Positions 1 through 12,172 of a DNA stretch of 64,000 nt are shown here, piece after piece. The stretch comes from Coptis chinensis (lineage: Eukaryota > Streptophyta > Magnoliopsida > Ranunculales > Ranunculaceae), in assembly GCA_015680905.1 (NCBI GenBank), contig JADFTS010000046.1, forward strand, positions 1 through 64,000, given 5' to 3'. Both the position numbers and the translations under genes were made by a program. The stretch's first letter is position 1, and each line of letters opens with the position of its first letter. The notes beneath the pieces are model-generated. The model searched no databases. It saw nothing but the letters and a program-made list of their open reading frames with translations, and was not told the DNA's origin.

Positions 1-628
1 TTTGCTATTAAATACACACGCACCCCTTGGTATGAGTGGCCGAGATGTAATGGCGCACCCCATATATGTTTTTCTGTCGGAAACATTTTGTGACAAGAAA
101 ATAAATGTAGCTGACTATGCTATGTAAAAGTATTACCTGTAGTTTTAGATATTAAGGCGTTAATCTTTGTAAAATGTAGTAATTATCTTCAAATGGTTAC
201 CGAAAGCAGACAAAAGAACAAAAATGCCTCTCAAGTTCTGAAGGATTGACATGCATATCGTTGTTTCGTTGCCTGTATAGATGTGATGTGTGACCCTCCT
301 CTCATGGACCTCCATACAAATAGAATGTGCTCCGTTTGTCGATCTGTAGCTATCTGATTACATACTTTTCTGAAAGTAATATGAGGGGGGAGGGGGGCTG
401 TTGGATACACTTGCTGCACTTAAGGTTGCTTCATCAGTTTTATGTACATGCATCAGGGCGTAACAGATGTAGCAGATAATGCAAGGGTGAAGGGTCTCAA
501 TATAATAAAACATCATAAATAATAACCAAGTTCTTGCAGGGCATTTGACACTAAATGATTTATACATAGGATAATATAACTATGGAAACGAACTGCTACG
601 ATCCCATCTCCATTGCAATGAGCCAATG
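1..628. other. Intergenic, no gene seen
   Basis: No ORF here resembles a protein, and no RNA gene or transposon end was seen. There is a G-rich patch near 384-397. The region ends at the target duplication of the first retrotransposon. Confidence 0.6.
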
Positions 629-633
629 AGTAA
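629..633. repeat. Target-site duplication (left) of LTR element 1
   Basis: The five bases AGTAA lie directly before the TG of the left LTR. The same five bases follow the final CA of the right LTR at 12694-12698. Five base pairs is the usual duplication length for Ty3/gypsy integrases. Confidence 0.9.
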
Positions 634-1152
634 TGTAGGGGAGTGATATTCTCTATAAAGACGCCTTAATATAGGAACTAAGGCACCGAATTGCGATATA
701 TCAGTCGCGATCCACGAGCCAACAACGCCACAAGACGGTCGCACCATCACATTTAACTACATCAGGCAGTGACACATACTCCCTATCCATAAGCAATCAT
801 GACCGATTTGAGTACTTGCACTAATCCCGACTATCGATCATCGACACGGCCGCAAGCTACTTGCTCGACCATTATCCCTCACATCATCATCAGCAGACCT
901 ATGTAGATATTTCTCACATGCTCCCCATGATCCACACCCCACGCCAGTGATATCCTACACGCGGAGGGTGAGGATACACTCGAATCTATAAATACCACTC
1001 CCTATGAACTACGCCCGGACTGATTCTACTCGAGCCCAAATTTTGAGCAAGATCGTAGGCGATTCGCTCCAAAAAGAACTCCGGTCTCACCCATTTATTC
1101 ATATCGGTCCCCGAGGATCGTTTGTAGAGGAATAACACACCACACCTTTACA
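634..1152 (+). repeat. 5' LTR of element 1
   Basis: This 519-bp LTR starts TGTAGGGGAGTG and ends CACACCTTTACA. It matches 12173-12693 end to end. A TATA-like TATAAATA at 987-994 is the probable U3 promoter and is also in the 3' LTR at 12525-12532. Most differences between the two LTRs are 1-3 bp indels rather than substitutions. Confidence 0.93.
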
Positions 1153-1559
1153 TTGGCCCTCGTGGTCTCGATTATTTGAGAAGCCAAACCACCTTTACAC
1201 TAATCATTAGCAAAACCAAACCCGTAAAGATTCTCAAGCCCACGGCTATGGCAAGCCTCGGCTCAATTCAACTCTTTGGGCCGGCCGCCTAGGAACCATG
1301 AACGAACAAATTGCATTAACTCGGGCAAAAAAACGCCACCTTACGCGTGCCTGAAGTAGATACCAAAGCCCACTTAGCTGGCACTGACGACGACGCGCTA
1401 TCAACGCCGGTCCAACAAATCACCGAAAGCTAAATCAAAGGCTCGACAAGAATGCGGTCAAGAAAGATTCCACTCAAATAGTGCGAAAATGCCAAAACCT
1501 ATCGCTTCCATTCGCCGTAAAGTCCTTCATAAGGTCTCGCTCGGACTTCGTCCGACCCA

Positions 1560-2110
1560 CGCTTTCAGATGACGGTCGTATTCGGCCAGCGCCAAAGATA
1601 TAGCACGATATGCTTCAAAGCTTTCGCTCTACTGGTAAGGCCAGAGTTCGACCATCTCCAGCTGCAGACTCTTTCCAAACAAAATTTAAAGGACGCCCAC
1701 TCGACCGGTTTTTCTCCTCGAGCGGAGCTCCATACGAAGCTTCAACAAATTTCACCGAATTGCTCAGCGAACCAAGATGCGTAATAACGACGAAGGGGTG
1801 ATCTCAATTCACTCTTCCACCACTCTGGGCGAGGAAACCCATACCCTTCTGCTTCGGCTCAAAACGAGCTCTTTGGACATGGAAAGCGGCCTCGAGGAAT
1901 CATTTGCCGCGTAAAGGCTTTCATTAATCGCCGCTCCCCGCAACACCGCCTCACTAGGTCGCTCTTAAAAGACCAACCCGACACGTTGGTCGAGCCAGAT
2001 GCGCGAAAGTGGATAAATACATCAAGCCGCAAGAGGCTTTGTTAAAGCGTAAGCGGAAGCGGGGAAGCGGCAGCTGAAGAGAGGAAGAAGTTTACGGTCG
2101 TATCATCATC
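1560..2110 (+). pseudogene. gag remnant of element 1
   Basis: Frame is broken throughout. Near 2008-2045 the + strand reads a short KYI-containing stretch followed by an acidic/alanine segment and a basic tail. This resembles the end of plant Tat gag capsid domains (consensus like RADKYIN-EEA). The upstream part fits gag only by position and weak similarity. Exact ends are unknown. Confidence 0.4.
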
Positions 2111-2719
2111 TAGGAAACGACCACGACAACAAGGGCAACCCTCCAGACCCAAACCAAGAAATGATCGGGAATTCGCCGTGCTCACCAGATCTCCTAGTCA
2201 CATACTAGAAAAGATCAAAGCTGCATTCTACTGCCGGAGATACGATGACGGCCCCGGTGACGCCCGGATCGACCCATACTTCGCTTTCATCAACAAAATT
2301 GCCATGAGAGACCGGCGTCTGCGGGGGCTCAAGCATTACTTCTAAGACTCCGGTCGGTCGGCACATCAAACAGTACACTAACATCCCTGACGGCGACCTG
2401 CGCCACAAACTCATGGCCCGCAAGATTCGAAGCAGGTCCCCACCAAGAAGGAGCGCTCCGAGGTCTCACAGTCGCCATACCGAGGGCGCCCCCGAACAGC
2501 GCCTATCCGTGATCATCGCCAGTCAGCCCGTAAGACGCCGCGAGCACGCATGAACCATCCACATGATCACTTCCAAGACGATTCCGCTCTCAAGTTCACG
2601 CGAAAAGCTGGCGCGACGAGTTCTTCATGAAGTATACAATTTCTCTTCACAAGCCGCTGCCCATGCGCGCCGCTGATTCCGGGAAGAAGAACGGAGATAT
2701 CACCTTCCGGTGGTCGACC

Positions 2720-3160
2720 CTCAACAAGGTCCGCCTCCGCATGCTGATAACGATGCACTCGTGGTCCACGTCAAAATCGATGACCGGACCGTCAAAGCGA
2801 AGTTTTGATCGACCGTAGTAGCTCGTCGATATTTTGTTCTATCACACGATCCAGGAGATGAACTTACCAAAGTCGGTCTTCATAATTCCCATTGACCCCT
2901 CTTTCGATTCAACGGCTCGAGAGCCGATCTGATAGGAGACATCATCCTCCCGTCGGTGGGATCCCTGAAGACAAAGTCGAAAACTTCAACACGCGGCCGG
3001 TCCTAGATACCAAGTCGGTCCTACAACGCCATTCTAGGACGACGTTGGATACATCGATGCGAGGCATTACCATCCACGGCGCATCGTCATCCGTTTTCCT
3101 GCCCAGTGGGAATGATGGAACTTCAAGCAACCACCGAAGCCCGTCATTGTAACCAAATCA
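2720..3160 (+). pseudogene. Retropepsin-like protease remnant of element 1
   Basis: Around 2740-2880 the translation reads DALVVHVKID, then VLID followed by a serine run and VDILF. This is the active-site region of Tat-type aspartic proteases (family pattern VLIDTGSSADILF), here with a changed active-site triplet. Near 3020-3070 a YNAILGRRW-like motif in another frame marks the protease end. The fragments lie in different frames, so no intact enzyme is encoded. Confidence 0.6.
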
Positions 3161-3699
3161 TTGTCGCAACCAAGGCGAGGAACCTCCCATCTCGGAAACT
3201 TAACCTACCAACTACACTGGCCAAGGATTTAGTGGTTTGAGGTGAGCCCTTGCCAAAAAAGCGATGACGCGGGAGCTCCGGAAGAAGAGTTTTCTACCAC
3301 CCGACCCGATCTCAACCACTACCAAAGCACTTGGCATATCGGCGGTTCAAATCCTGATCGCCCATTAGGCGACATCACGAACAAGCATGACCTCGTCTAC
3401 CACCACCACCTCCCCCAACCCGGTGAGAATGTCGAACTACCCGGTTCTGTTGTCACGCCAACAAAGAACCAGCCGACCTTTTGTCGTAACCACGACCGGA
3501 CGTCCGGTTCCTCTCGACTCATCGGCTTCCGGCAACACACCAAGATGTAGCCTGCATTTCATCAGCCCGAGCGCATTTCGAGCCAAAATTTACTCAAGAC
3601 AAGCGAAGAAGTGAACCTCCGGAACCGAAGGCGACCCTAAACTTCGTCTATGTGGGAGCCAACCTAGACCCCACACTTAAAGAACTCAACTTGTAAACT

Positions 3700-4480
3700 T
3701 TCGTCCATGAATAAAGATGTGTTCGCAGTGGGTATATTGATGTGCACGGTATAGACCCTAGTGTCGCATGCCACCGGTTAAACGTCGACCCCGGTGCCAA
3801 ACCGGTTCGACAACGCCCTAGCGATTGTCACTACGCTTTCAAAAGCAATCAACGGCCAGGTAGATAAGCTCAAAAAAAGTCGGTTTCATCCGCAAGGTCG
3901 ACTACCTAATGGATCGCCAACATAGTGGCGGTCCAGAAAAAGAATGGCACCGTCCGTTTGTGGCGCGTCGACCGCAACGTCAATCAAGAAACTCGAAAAG
4001 ACGGCTTCCCCTACCAAGAATCGACCGGCTAGTCGACCCGGACTTGTGGAGGCACGAAATGCTATCATTCATGGGCGCGTAGATAAGCGGGTACAATCGA
4101 GATACCACTAGCCAAGAAGATCGAGGAAGACATCATTCATCACCCGAACAAGGAACTTCTTTGTTACAACGTCTTCCCATTCCGGACTAAAGAACGGGGG
4201 CGACCTTATCGTGACTAGTAACTAACATGTTCCAGGACATGTTAGGGGGATACCATGGAGGTTACATTGACGACATGGTTGTCAAAAAAGCAAAAAGCGA
4301 CCGACCACCTCACCTCGAGCAAAGCGTTCTCCGGACTACGACGAACCTGAATGAAACCGAACCCGAGAAGTGTCTTTTTGGTGCGTCCTCGGAAAAAATT
4401 TCTCGGATGCTCGGTCTCGCGAACGAGGTATAGAAGCAAATCCAGACGAATTCGGTTCATCGACATGCCGACCCTCAAAC
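3700..4480 (+). pseudogene. Reverse transcriptase remnant of element 1
   Basis: HRLNVDPGAKPV at about 3775-3810 matches the entry segment of gypsy RT (family HKLNVDP-KPV). At 4227-4433 the catalytic YxDD box is read as YIDDMVV, followed by HLE and the PEKCLFG segment that precedes the RT thumb. Motif order is correct, but the frame changes several times, so the element is not expected to make RT from this sequence. Confidence 0.75.
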
Positions 4481-4599
4481 AAAGAAACAGATACAAAAGT
4501 TGTCGTATGGTCGTGTTGACTCAACCGATTCATATCCGAGCATCGGACAAGTCGCCAGCCATTCTTACAAATACTCAAAAGGCGAGCAATTCTCATGGA

Positions 4600-5440
4600 A
4601 CGATCACGATGCCGCAAGCATTAAGCCACCTCAAAGAGTACCTCCTGACACCTCCGTCCTCGCTAAACCAACCGACGGAGAAACTCGGGGCTCTATCCGG
4701 GCGATCCGATTTCATTTATCGGTTCGGTCTGTTCAAGGATCGAACCACAATCGAAAAAGGCCGATCTACTTCCAAAGCAAGACACTTTCCACCGGTAGAA
4801 GAACTACTCTTATATAGAAAGAGCGGTCCTTGCTTTGTTATACTTCGGCAAGAAAATTCAGACCAGATTTCCGGGCTCATCCAATCAAAGTGCGAGCGAT
4901 CTCCCTTTGAAGAGGATTCTTCACAAAGACAACAAGACTACCGGGATGGCAATATGGGCGTAAGAGTCGGGGCGAACACCATATGGACTTCGTCCAAAGC
5001 ATATCCGCGGAAGGGTCCGGTCGTTCGCGGACTTCCTAGCGGATTTCCCATTGACGACCCTAATGGGAGGTCGAAGCGAGAGGTCGGTCGCAAGAAAGGA
5101 GCACGCAAAACGATCTGGTCCCTACGTCGATGGTTCCAAAGAACCACGGAGGCGCTGGTATGGGAATCGCCCTAGTCTCCCCGAGGAGCTATGGTAGAGA
5201 AGGCGATTCGGATAGACTTCGCAACGTCAAACAACGGCGAGTACGGCACTAATAATGGGAATCGCTACGCGATCCAAATTCGGAGTAAAGGAGATCCAAA
5301 TCTTTAGTGACTCATGAATCGGTCGTTCGCCCGGAGTTGCAAAAAGAGTACACTACCGTGGAAGGTAACCTCTCTAAATACCTTCAGTTGTTAACAATTT
5401 GCTTCCGCCATTTAGCGAGCGCGTCGATACACCATTTTTT
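4600..5440 (+). pseudogene. RT connection and RNase H remnant of element 1
   Basis: LKEYLLTPPSSL at about 4629-4664 matches the connection segment between RT and RNase H. At 5110-5290 another frame gives YVDG-like sequence, then GGAGMGIALVSP, then an ATSNN-EYG stretch. These are typical of the RNase H fold of plant gypsy elements. A 274-codon open stretch covers 4351-5175, but it mixes the true frame with out-of-frame segments. Confidence 0.65.
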
Positions 5441-5779
5441 GCGTGGCGAGAACCGTCCGCCACGCGGATAGCTTGGCATATCTAGCTACCCGGACGCGGT
5501 GCGGTCCCCGACAACCGATTATCGGCGAAGTCGACCGACACGCACCTGGCAAGGGACCAAGTCTTGACAATTAGCGACTGGTCCCACTCTGCAAGATCGA
5601 CGAAGTCACTCATGGATGCGACCTATTATACAAGATACATCCGGACGCGGCACACTCAGGAGCGCACCAAGGCCAAGAAGGTTCCACACCAAACGCGTGC
5701 TATTGTTTGGTGAACGACAAGTTATTCCGCGAAATCCGCAGCGGACCTCATCATCGAGATGTATCGACCCGAGCAAGGC

Positions 5780-6540
5780 GGCTAATTTTTCTTTGAAATT
5801 CACGGAGGAGAATCGGCAACCATGCCGGCCTCATTAGCCCACAAAGCGATCTCCCGAGGGTACTTCCGCCTCGTATGCGAGATCCATGCTAAAGCGTATG
5901 TCCTCAAATGTATCAAATGCCAAACATTTGGTCACAACATCATCTGAACCAAATTTCGCGGAATCGATTAACATTGCGAGTCCTCGCCGTTCCACATGTG
6001 GGGCATGGACATTATGGGACCATTCATCCTCGAGAGAGCACCGGCTTCCGGCTTTGTCCTAAATCGCCGCGACTACTTCACTAAGTGGGTTGGCAATTCC
6101 GTTAAGCGCCGCGTCCAAAGAATCACATGTCGGAAATTTCATTTGGACTCATCTCTAAATCACCCGGTTTGGCTCTACCACATACATGGTGATGGATAAT
6201 GGCTCCAGTTCAAGGGCAAAAGCAGGTCAAAGAGTTTCGCCAAATGGAAGATCGCTTCATGCATTCTCTACACCCCACAAGACGCGACAAAAGTAATGGA
6301 CAAGCAGAGGCCCGCGAATAAGGCCATTCCGAGAATTTGAAAAGAAAATTGAAAAGAACAAAAGCCGCGGGCTCCAATTTGGAGAACATACTGGGCTCAT
6401 CGCCTTCTACAAATACTCAAGCACCGGGCGAAGTCACCATTCTCCTATGCTATGGGTACGTAGCCGCCATACCCACCGAAATGACAATCCGACAACCCGA
6501 TCAACTTGTCGAACAGCGGGCCTATCTTTTTCTCGAATCT
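5780..6540 (+). pseudogene. Integrase remnant of element 1
   Basis: The catalytic core entry is read at 5996-6090 as MWGMDIMGPF and then DYFTKWV, the classic gypsy integrase block. Upstream, around 5880-5950, KCIKCQTFGH-type residues fit the HHCC zinc-binding domain. The C-terminal part around 6420-6540 contains a YGYVAAIPTEM stretch matching the family YG-EAVIPVE motif. Its last codons merge into the first unit of the tandem repeat. Several frameshifts are present. Confidence 0.75.
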
Positions 6541-7332
6541 CGCTAAGTTGGGGGCATATACTTTTCGAATCAACTAAGCGAGAACGCGAACGGGCGAAGC
6601 ATAACTCGGGGGGCTAAACACGCCATCATATCGCGGGGCGCCTCGAGGAGCTTACACAGGCTCAACGCTTCTCGTCTCGCTATAAGTTGAGGACCTATAA
6701 TTTCTGGATCAACTAAGCGGAAACGCCTTCACCGAGCGTAACGCCCTCCGGGGGGCTAAACACGCCATACGCCGCCGGGGCGCCTCGAGAGCTTACGGGG
6801 CTCAACGCCCGAAGTCTCGCTAAGTTGAGGACCTATACTTCTAGGATCAACTAAGCGAAACCTTCAGAGCTAACGCCGGGGCGGCTAACACGGGGCTATA
6901 CGCTGCGGGGCGCCTCGGGAGCTTACGGGCTCAACGCTTTCTCGAAGTCTCGCTAAGTTGAGGACCTATACTTCTAGGATCAACTAAGGTGAACGCCTCC
7001 GGGAGCGAAACGCCCTCGAGGGGGCTAAACACGCCATACGCAGGACGCCTTCTCGAGGAGCTTACGGGGCTCAACGCCTCTCCGAATCTCGCTAAGTTGG
7101 GGGCATATACTTTTCGAATCAACTAAGCGAGAACGCTCTCAGGAGCAGAACGCCCTCAGGTGCTAAACACGCGCTCATACGCGCAGGACGCTCTCAGGAG
7201 CTCATAGGCTCATCGCCTCCCCGAGTCTCCCTAAGCTGCGGGCATCCCACTTTTTCGACTCAACTAAGCGAGAACGCTCCCAGTGAGCACCATAGCCCAC
7301 GAACTCACAGGGGCAAAGCCCCCTTGTCGTCC
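6541..7332 (+). repeat. Tandem repeat, about 140-bp units, 5 full plus 1 partial
   Basis: Units start at 6541, 6678, 6818, 6951, 7090 and 7229, giving lengths 137, 140, 133, 139 and 139. Each opens with CGCTAAGTTG (the last, partial unit is altered here), then a short ATATACTT-like stretch and ATCAACTAAG. Each also carries the gene-like word GGCTAAACACGC. The array starts exactly where integrase ends. Tandem repeats in the 3' untranslated part of Tat-lineage elements are known and can seed satellite DNA. Confidence 0.9.
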
Positions 7333-10300
7333 TAAACGATCAAACGCTCACACAGCGTATTCCCATACATTATCATAGCAGCACAACATGTAGCAAGAAT
7401 ACATTTCGTAATCCAAAACATATACAAGATTAATCCGATCCGCAAAGCACCGACTGGTGGGTCTACCCGTAAAATCCAGTCGGCTACCGAATCGCGAAAT
7501 ACCAAAGGACCGAATCGCCACTTGAGTGGAAACCAGTTCTCCAAAATCAAAAGAAGCGAATCGCCGGGCAAGCCCGAAAATGCAAAATCTTAATGTTTAA
7601 CCCTCATAGGGGCAAGAAAACACACGATCAAAACAGACAAATCAAAAGCCGATCCTCACCAATAAACAAAATCAAGATCACGGTGCGACCACATGTTTAT
7701 CCTCGAACAAATACCGGGTTGAGGGAACATATCCGAAGCTCGCGAGCAACAACACGATACCGGGCCTCTTGAAAGCACCATCCGCTTCTTCACCGACAAT
7801 ATTTCGTCCAAATTTTGGCATACTCACTCAGTAAAGGCGGTGGTATACGCTGCGTTACGAGCCTTTACGAGCAACCTCCTCCGCATTGCTTCGCGTACTC
7901 GGTCACCTCCGTGATCTCCATTTGCAAGTCAACAACAGACGCAGCAAGTTTTTCATTTTCGTCAGCAGCAGCACGACACTTAGCCGACATAGCTTCCAAA
8001 TTTCCTCTTATGCGCTGCCGGATTTCATCCATCCCAGTACTCGACTTCGGGCATCAACATCGCGAGCAGAGCCGCGTTACAACGCTCTTCAAATTATCAT
8101 AACCAGCAAGAAACTGCAAGCACGAAAGTACAATGAACATCAATCAGAGAGAACGACTGAGAAATTAACAAACAGCGTACTCACCAAACAGCTCGCCATG
8201 TCCATAGTCCCCAGGAGCGTGTCCATATCTTCGTCCTCAACCTCCGCTTTGTCCCCGCCCCAAAGACGATGCCCCTCGAAGATCGGTCGCTTATAGCGCA
8301 GAGTGGAAGCCGCAGTCGACGCTTTTACAAAGACGCTTCTTCCCCGACCTCCCGACGAAGAACTTCGCCCCCCGCGTCCCCAACGTGGAGAGCGAGAACT
8401 CCCACTAGCGACGTGGCCCCTTGCTCCAATCGCCCATCCGTTCAAGAACCCGGGGGGGCCGCCCTCGATGGGGCTTAATCACCACCACACTTCCAGTTGG
8501 TTCGCCCGACCTCCGGCCGTTTAGCTTTGGACCCGCTACTCTTGCCTTCCTCTTGCCACGGCCGGCCGTGCACATGTGGATGAAATTCCATCTCCTCCAT
8601 CGCCAGAGGAGAGCTCTCTTTTAACGCCTTCTCCCACACCAAAAGCGAATAACGAGCCATATGAATGCGGCTAAAGCAAAAAGAGCAAATCGAGGAGGCA
8701 AATGAGGAAGAGATAACACCTTTACAATGATCAAAAGAGAGAGAACCACCATACCCGAAGATGACCACCAAAAGCAAACACGTTAAAAGCGGGTGAAGAT
8801 AAAGCAAAGAATAGAAATCCAAATGCCATCGCTCTCCCGAGCGCTTTATTTATACAAAAGAAACGCCTCTTCCCGAGGCGACTCATTAAGGCATCGAGGC
8901 CGCCAAACGCCAATCCAACCGCAACCATCATTTCATATTTCGCGAAATCGTTTCATCTCCGCGCGACACGCGGGCACGCGATCGAAATGGAAGTGACCAT
9001 TGCTCACAGGGCGCTTCCAAAATGCACTAATACTTGAAGTTACTAGAGGACGCTTACCCCGCCTACACGCATAAACCGCTCAGATCGACCAAGTCGACCA
9101 ACCTGGGCATACAAATCAAACACACATACAATATGCAAGAGCTTAAAAACAAATGGATAACAACATAGCATTAATATAAAACAATTAGCAACCACGAAGA
9201 CCACAAATCGAAGTCGCCAGATAAGCAGAGTCTTTGGGTCTACCCAAAATCCAAACAGTTAAAACATCGATTATCATAAGCACGCATTAAAGAAAAGACG
9301 AAAGACCTGGTAACCCCGAAAACAGCCCTATTGTTTTAGGCGGAGGCCGCTTACAAATGCAAAAACGCATCCTTCAACTTTCAAACAACATCTTCAAAGC
9401 CTTCAACCGTAGGGGACGCCCAAAGACTTGGGAAATGTTCCGGATCACCAGAGACGCCCATATCGCTTCGGGGCTTAAGCGTCCCACCCGCATCGCTAAC
9501 GCACGGAGGTTGATCCGCGAACCACTTCACCAGGAGCAAGAACGACCGGCAGAACCAAAGACGACCGACCTCGAGCGAAGTCGACTGCCGATCTATTGCG
9601 TCCTCGAAATGGGTTCCTCCGGCAGTCGCCATACCTCGCCTCCAGTTCTTCTATTTCAAAGACGGATGGCAAGATAGGCCGCCGCCTCCATTGCGGTAGC
9701 TTTACAACGGCAACGAAATGATTAGCAAAGAATGTCTTCTTCTTCACCATCGACCTCATGTCTCACCAAATTTCGCTTTCGTTCACGGCCGACGTCCTCT
9801 CCGAGAGACAGAGAACTAACCATTGTTTCTTCCAGATCCAAATCCACCTTCTCCGATTGAGATATCGCTTCCGGAGATCGGAGATCTCGAGCCTCGCGGA
9901 CTCAACCTCCGACTTCCATCTCGGCCAAACAAGGCAGTTGTCTTCAATTTCTCGATACCCGCAACCATCCGGCAGCGGCAGCCATTATAGTACCACAAAC
10001 ACACGATAAGCAACGATTAACAATAAGGGGATAGCACAAGCGCATAATAACACTACCACTTTACCGGCAAATCGCCTTTATCCACTCGGGCTCGATTCGA
10101 CTCTAGTTCCTTGGAGTCAAGGTCCTTCCTATCACCATCAAGCGTCATCCCTTCCAACAAGCAAGCGGCTATGGGTGCAGACTTGTAGCTGCAGTCTGAC
10201 CTCTTCACATAGCGCTTCTTCCCAGTTACTTCTTCCACATACATCGTCATACCCAAATTGGTCCTTTCCGGTCTGGGCGGCCCCTTACCGCGTCTCCGGA

Positions 10301-11720
10301 GCCAACCTTCCCTTCATCTTGCCCGAGGCATCTCCAACCACCCGGGTCGAATGACCTCCGGGCAACCTCCGAGGGCGCCCCTCGGCTAGAACGGCGAAGT
10401 CGCATCGGCCTGACGACCTCGGGTTGCATGAGTCGCCAGCTCCCTCCCATTCGCACCTCACCACCCCGCATGCGATTCGGGCCACCCTCGCAGCCTTTAG
10501 CGGTGTCGGTACTCCGAAACATCGAAGGAACGCCCTCAACGCCGGAAGGAGCATCCTCCGACCCATGCCCGACCTGCACCGAGGCCCCAAAGACTTCGGG
10601 GGTCGCTTCACCCCAAGACGGACCCCGGTTTCTATCCTCCCCGGTCACCAAATCACTTCCACGCTTCCATAACACGTGACTTTGACGCTCCCTTACCACG
10701 AGCCCTACTTTTTTCGAAGCTTCTCTTCTTTCCGAACGACGACAGTCCTCCACGCCCTTAAAGAACTTCGGGCGACCTCCGGCAACTTGGCGATTTTCGT
10801 CGTCCGAAATCGTCACCGAAATAATCTCTCGATCACCGCTTTCGGTTAGATACAAAATGCGGTATCCAGTACAAACGACAAAACAACAAATGTTCGATCA
10901 AGACAAAATCAATCGATATCAAATAAAACCTAAGAAAGCGTCATCGGTACCCACCAGGTGAAATCACACGCTTTCACGTCCACACCAACTCCGCCGCGAT
11001 GAGTTACCGACTAGCGAGAACGGTCTTTTATCCCAAGACTTCGTTACTTTCACTCCATCCGTAACGGGCGCAGTAGCTTCGGGTTTGCAAGCTAAAATTG
11101 TATGCCCTAGATCGCTTCAAGGTGAAGTGCTCAATAATATCAGCGACTTCGATCTGGTATTCACCGCTGGCGTTCAACAGGTCGAACACCTTTAACAACC
11201 GCCAGGTGTTACCCACGAACTGCACAGGCGCTTTGCCACAGCGGTTCAAAAATTGACAAACCAACTTCGAAAAGGGTATCGTCATGTGGGCCCTCAAATG
11301 CCCAGACGATCACCCCCCGCGGTGCGATTGGGGCATCTATCGCTAAAGACCAGGGGCTTCCGGTCGGGGCTCGTGGATCTCCGGACTTCTACGGTTATAC
11401 CATATCTTTTCCTCGATATGGAAACGCCTCAAGGCGTGTTTATCCACAGACTAAAGCGGCTACTTCGCGAAGCCGACCTCACCGCCACGTCGCCGTGCCA
11501 ACGTCGGAACACGTATGCATCGAGCATCGCGCTTCTTCACTCTTCACTTCAAATTTCATCCCTATCTTCCTCACCCAAATTTACCACCGGTGATTCATCC
11601 GCTCTCCTCCTCCTCTTCCCAACCAAGGAAACTTCACGACTTCGTGCGAACGAGTGTCATCGAATCCGACATTCTTCTCCTCTAAACGTAACAAACCTAG
11701 CTACCGGTATCTAACAGAGC
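7333..11720 (-). pseudogene. Antisense extra ORF region of element 1 (gypsy-type putative transposase-like)
   Basis: The - strand, opposite to pol, carries protein-like segments over about 4.4 kb. The clearest is 11028-11297, with IPFSKLVCQFLNRCGKAPVQ followed by FVGNTWRLLKVFDLL. It resembles the plant protein domain called 'putative gypsy type transposon' (PF04195), whose core pattern is P-F---VL---GLAPSQL-PN-WR-L. Further - strand open stretches are 10247-10855 (about 200 codons, Arg/Gly/Ser rich) and 8475-8822. Frame is broken between them. Extra ORFs, sometimes antisense, have been described for Tat elements. Their function is unknown and the name 'transposase' is historical. Confidence 0.55.
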
Positions 11721-12162
11721 ACCCTAACTACTCTAGCACGGAAGCTTAACACTAAACAAGGGAAACGGGTTCAAAATGGCGTAAAAAACTAACCCGAGGG
11801 GTTGATCGCTTAATGAAGTTCTCTACCAAACGGTAGCCAAATGAAGCCTCGACCAAGCAAGTAAGATTTTTGAACAACCGCCCTCAATTTCAAAGGCATT
11901 ATGATTACACCGTAGCCTCTAGCCCCCACGACTTCCAAGTAATCGCCTTTGTCTTTTCACATCCCAAAAACGGGCTTCACGTTCCTTTGTCGCGAATCGC
12001 CAGATCCCGCCACGTCGTCGCATTAGCGTCCACACGATCACATCTAACCAACTTACGCTTAGCAGCACTAGTCGTTTCTACAATCGATCGTGGGCGATCC
12101 CCAACTATCACATAGTACGCTGCGTGTTACCGTTCTCTCAAAGGTCGTTTTTTCAACCTACT

Positions 12163-12172
12163 AAGAGGGTCG
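12163..12172 (+). other. Candidate polypurine tract of element 1
   Basis: The purine-rich AAGAGGG lies immediately before the 3' LTR, where plus-strand DNA synthesis is primed. It is short and followed by TCG, so the call is weak. Confidence 0.35.

Noticed and set aside
384-397. G-quadruplex candidate
   Set aside because: Only two G runs separated by one A. It does not meet the usual four-run pattern.
4351-5175. 274-codon open stretch as a possible host gene
   Set aside because: It contains the RT connection motif of the retrotransposon in part and out-of-frame translation elsewhere. It is a mosaic of pol frames.
10247-10855. 202-codon ORF as an independent gene
   Set aside because: It lies inside LTR element 1, is Arg/Gly/Ser rich, and is best seen as part of the element's antisense ORF region.
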